From NCBI GenBank assembly GCA_002469305.1, contig DKEY01000010.1:446-6581 (forward strand): 6,136 nucleotides of DNA, given 5' to 3'. Position numbers and translations under genes: made by a program. The notes below the pieces were generated by a model. The model was not told the origin of the DNA. It did not search any database and worked only from the letters and a program-made list of their open reading frames with translations. This document shows, in pieces, positions 5,647 through 6,136 of the stretch. Each line of letters begins with the position of its first letter. Positions within the stretch are counted from its first letter, which is position 1. Source of the stretch: Sulfurospirillum sp. UBA6810. GTDB lineage: Bacteria; Campylobacterota; Campylobacteria; Campylobacterales; Sulfurospirillaceae.

Positions 5647-6136
5647 GATTCGTCCTCATCATCTATACCTATATAAGCTTCTATAACCACTGGATCATCT
5701 TGGACAAATGCAGGAACACCCTCACTTATCTTAGCTCCAAAGTTTATAACTGTAATGTACTCTGTAAGATTCATAACCATATCCATATCGTGTTCTATCA
5801 TCATGATAGTAACACCCATGTCTTGTATCTTTCTTATAGTATTTGTTAACTCTATCGTTTCATTTTCATTGAGCCCAGCAGCTGGTTCATCCAAGATAAG
5901 AAGCTCAGGCTCTGCCGCTAAAGCTCTTGCCATCTCTATTTTACGCTGTACTCCATAAGATAAATCTCCAGCTGGTGTAGTCGCATACTGAGAAAGCCCA
6001 AAAAACTCCATAAGTTCTCCAACTTTTTCCCAGTTTGCTTTTTCATCTTTATAGTAAGCTGGCGTATGGATAATTCCGTTGTACCATTTTTGGTTTGACT
6101 TGATATGTCGTCCTGACATAATGTTTTCAGCAACAC
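5643..6136 (-). CDS. livG: Branched-chain amino acid ABC transporter ATP-binding protein LivG (partial, N-terminus outside window)
   Basis: The C-terminal part of the second ATPase of the same HAAT importer. The frame stays open to the window edge and reads VAENIMSGRHIK across 6134-6099, matching the ENxxxGRH stretch that follows the Q-loop in LivG. The Met at 6119 is therefore internal, not the start, and the Walker A half lies to the right. Visible motifs are signature LSYGVQR (5963 to 5943), where LivG proteins usually have LSYGQQR, Walker B LLILDEP (5903 to 5883), D-loop AGLN, and the switch histidine in IEHD (H at 5792 to 5790). The insert NQKWYNGIIHTPAYYKDE between the two halves is characteristic of LivG. 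The protein ends in an acidic tail, DDEDES, whose codons also carry the livF Shine-Dalgarno. It overlaps livF by 4 nt. Confidence 0.93.
   Translation of the reverse strand, partial: VAENIMSGRHIKSNQKWYNGIIHTPAYYKDEKANWEKVGELMEFFGLSQYATTPAGDLSYGVQRKIEMARALAAEPELLILDEPAAGLNENETIELTNTIRKIQDMGVTIMMIEHDMDMVMNLTEYITVINFGAKISEGVPAFVQDDPVVIEAYIGIDDEDES

Noticed and set aside
5643..6119. Treating the Met at 6119 as the start of a short 158-residue ATPase
   Set aside because: The frame continues upstream to the window edge with LivG-like residues, and a LivG without Walker A would be non-functional; the gene is simply cut by the window.
5936..6136. 66-codon minus-strand open frame at the right edge
   Set aside because: It is a different frame of the same strand as livG, whose frame carries the LivG motifs; the alternative product resembles nothing.
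1..6136. Mobile elements, CRISPR arrays, tRNA or rRNA genes, riboswitches
   Set aside because: No transposase, terminal repeats, regularly spaced repeats, cloverleaf-like or known aptamer sequence was seen on either strand.

Overview
The window is AT-rich DNA (about two thirds A+T by eye) from a bacterium that is most likely a member of the Campylobacterota (Sulfurimonas, Arcobacter or Helicobacter relatives). The evidence is the strong preference for A/T-ending codons, short T-rich intergenic regions, and a bifunctional PutA of about 1200 residues that lacks an N-terminal DNA-binding domain but has an extra C-terminal domain, as in Helicobacter and Campylobacter. The genus is an inference from protein style, not from a marker gene.

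Layout. Positions 1-110 are a divergent intergenic region. A perfect-consensus sigma70 promoter there points left, out of the window. A rightward pair follows: a YaaA-family (UPF0246) peroxide-stress protein at 111-857, then 53 bp later a 78-residue membrane-anchored coiled-coil protein at 911-1147. Everything to the right is leftward. In transcription order it is livG (N-terminal end cut off by the window edge), livF (ATGA overlap with livG), a strong intrinsic terminator, a 143-bp gap with an operator-like repeat, and putA (4780 to 1181). putA converges on the small coiled-coil gene with 33 bp between the stops. An intrinsic terminator serving putA fills that gap.

How it works together. LivG and LivF are the two ATPases of a branched-chain/hydrophobic amino-acid ABC importer; the permease and binding-protein genes presumably lie to the right. 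PutA oxidises proline to glutamate through P5C, feeding electrons to the quinone pool and to NAD+. The same-strand adjacency suggests an amino-acid uptake and catabolism region, and the importer may accept proline. A strong terminator separates the two units, so co-transcription is not certain. YaaA, a peroxide-stress protein, lies on the far side of putA; any link to flavoenzyme-derived peroxide is speculative.

No mobile element, CRISPR array, tRNA, rRNA or pseudogene is visible, and no complete new system can be demonstrated. The most unusual items are the small protein whose coiled coil has asparagine at the same heptad position in six consecutive heptads, the full-consensus leftward promoter at the left edge, the five-fold recurrence of a TACATGTA palindrome, and the nested direct/inverted repeat upstream of putA.
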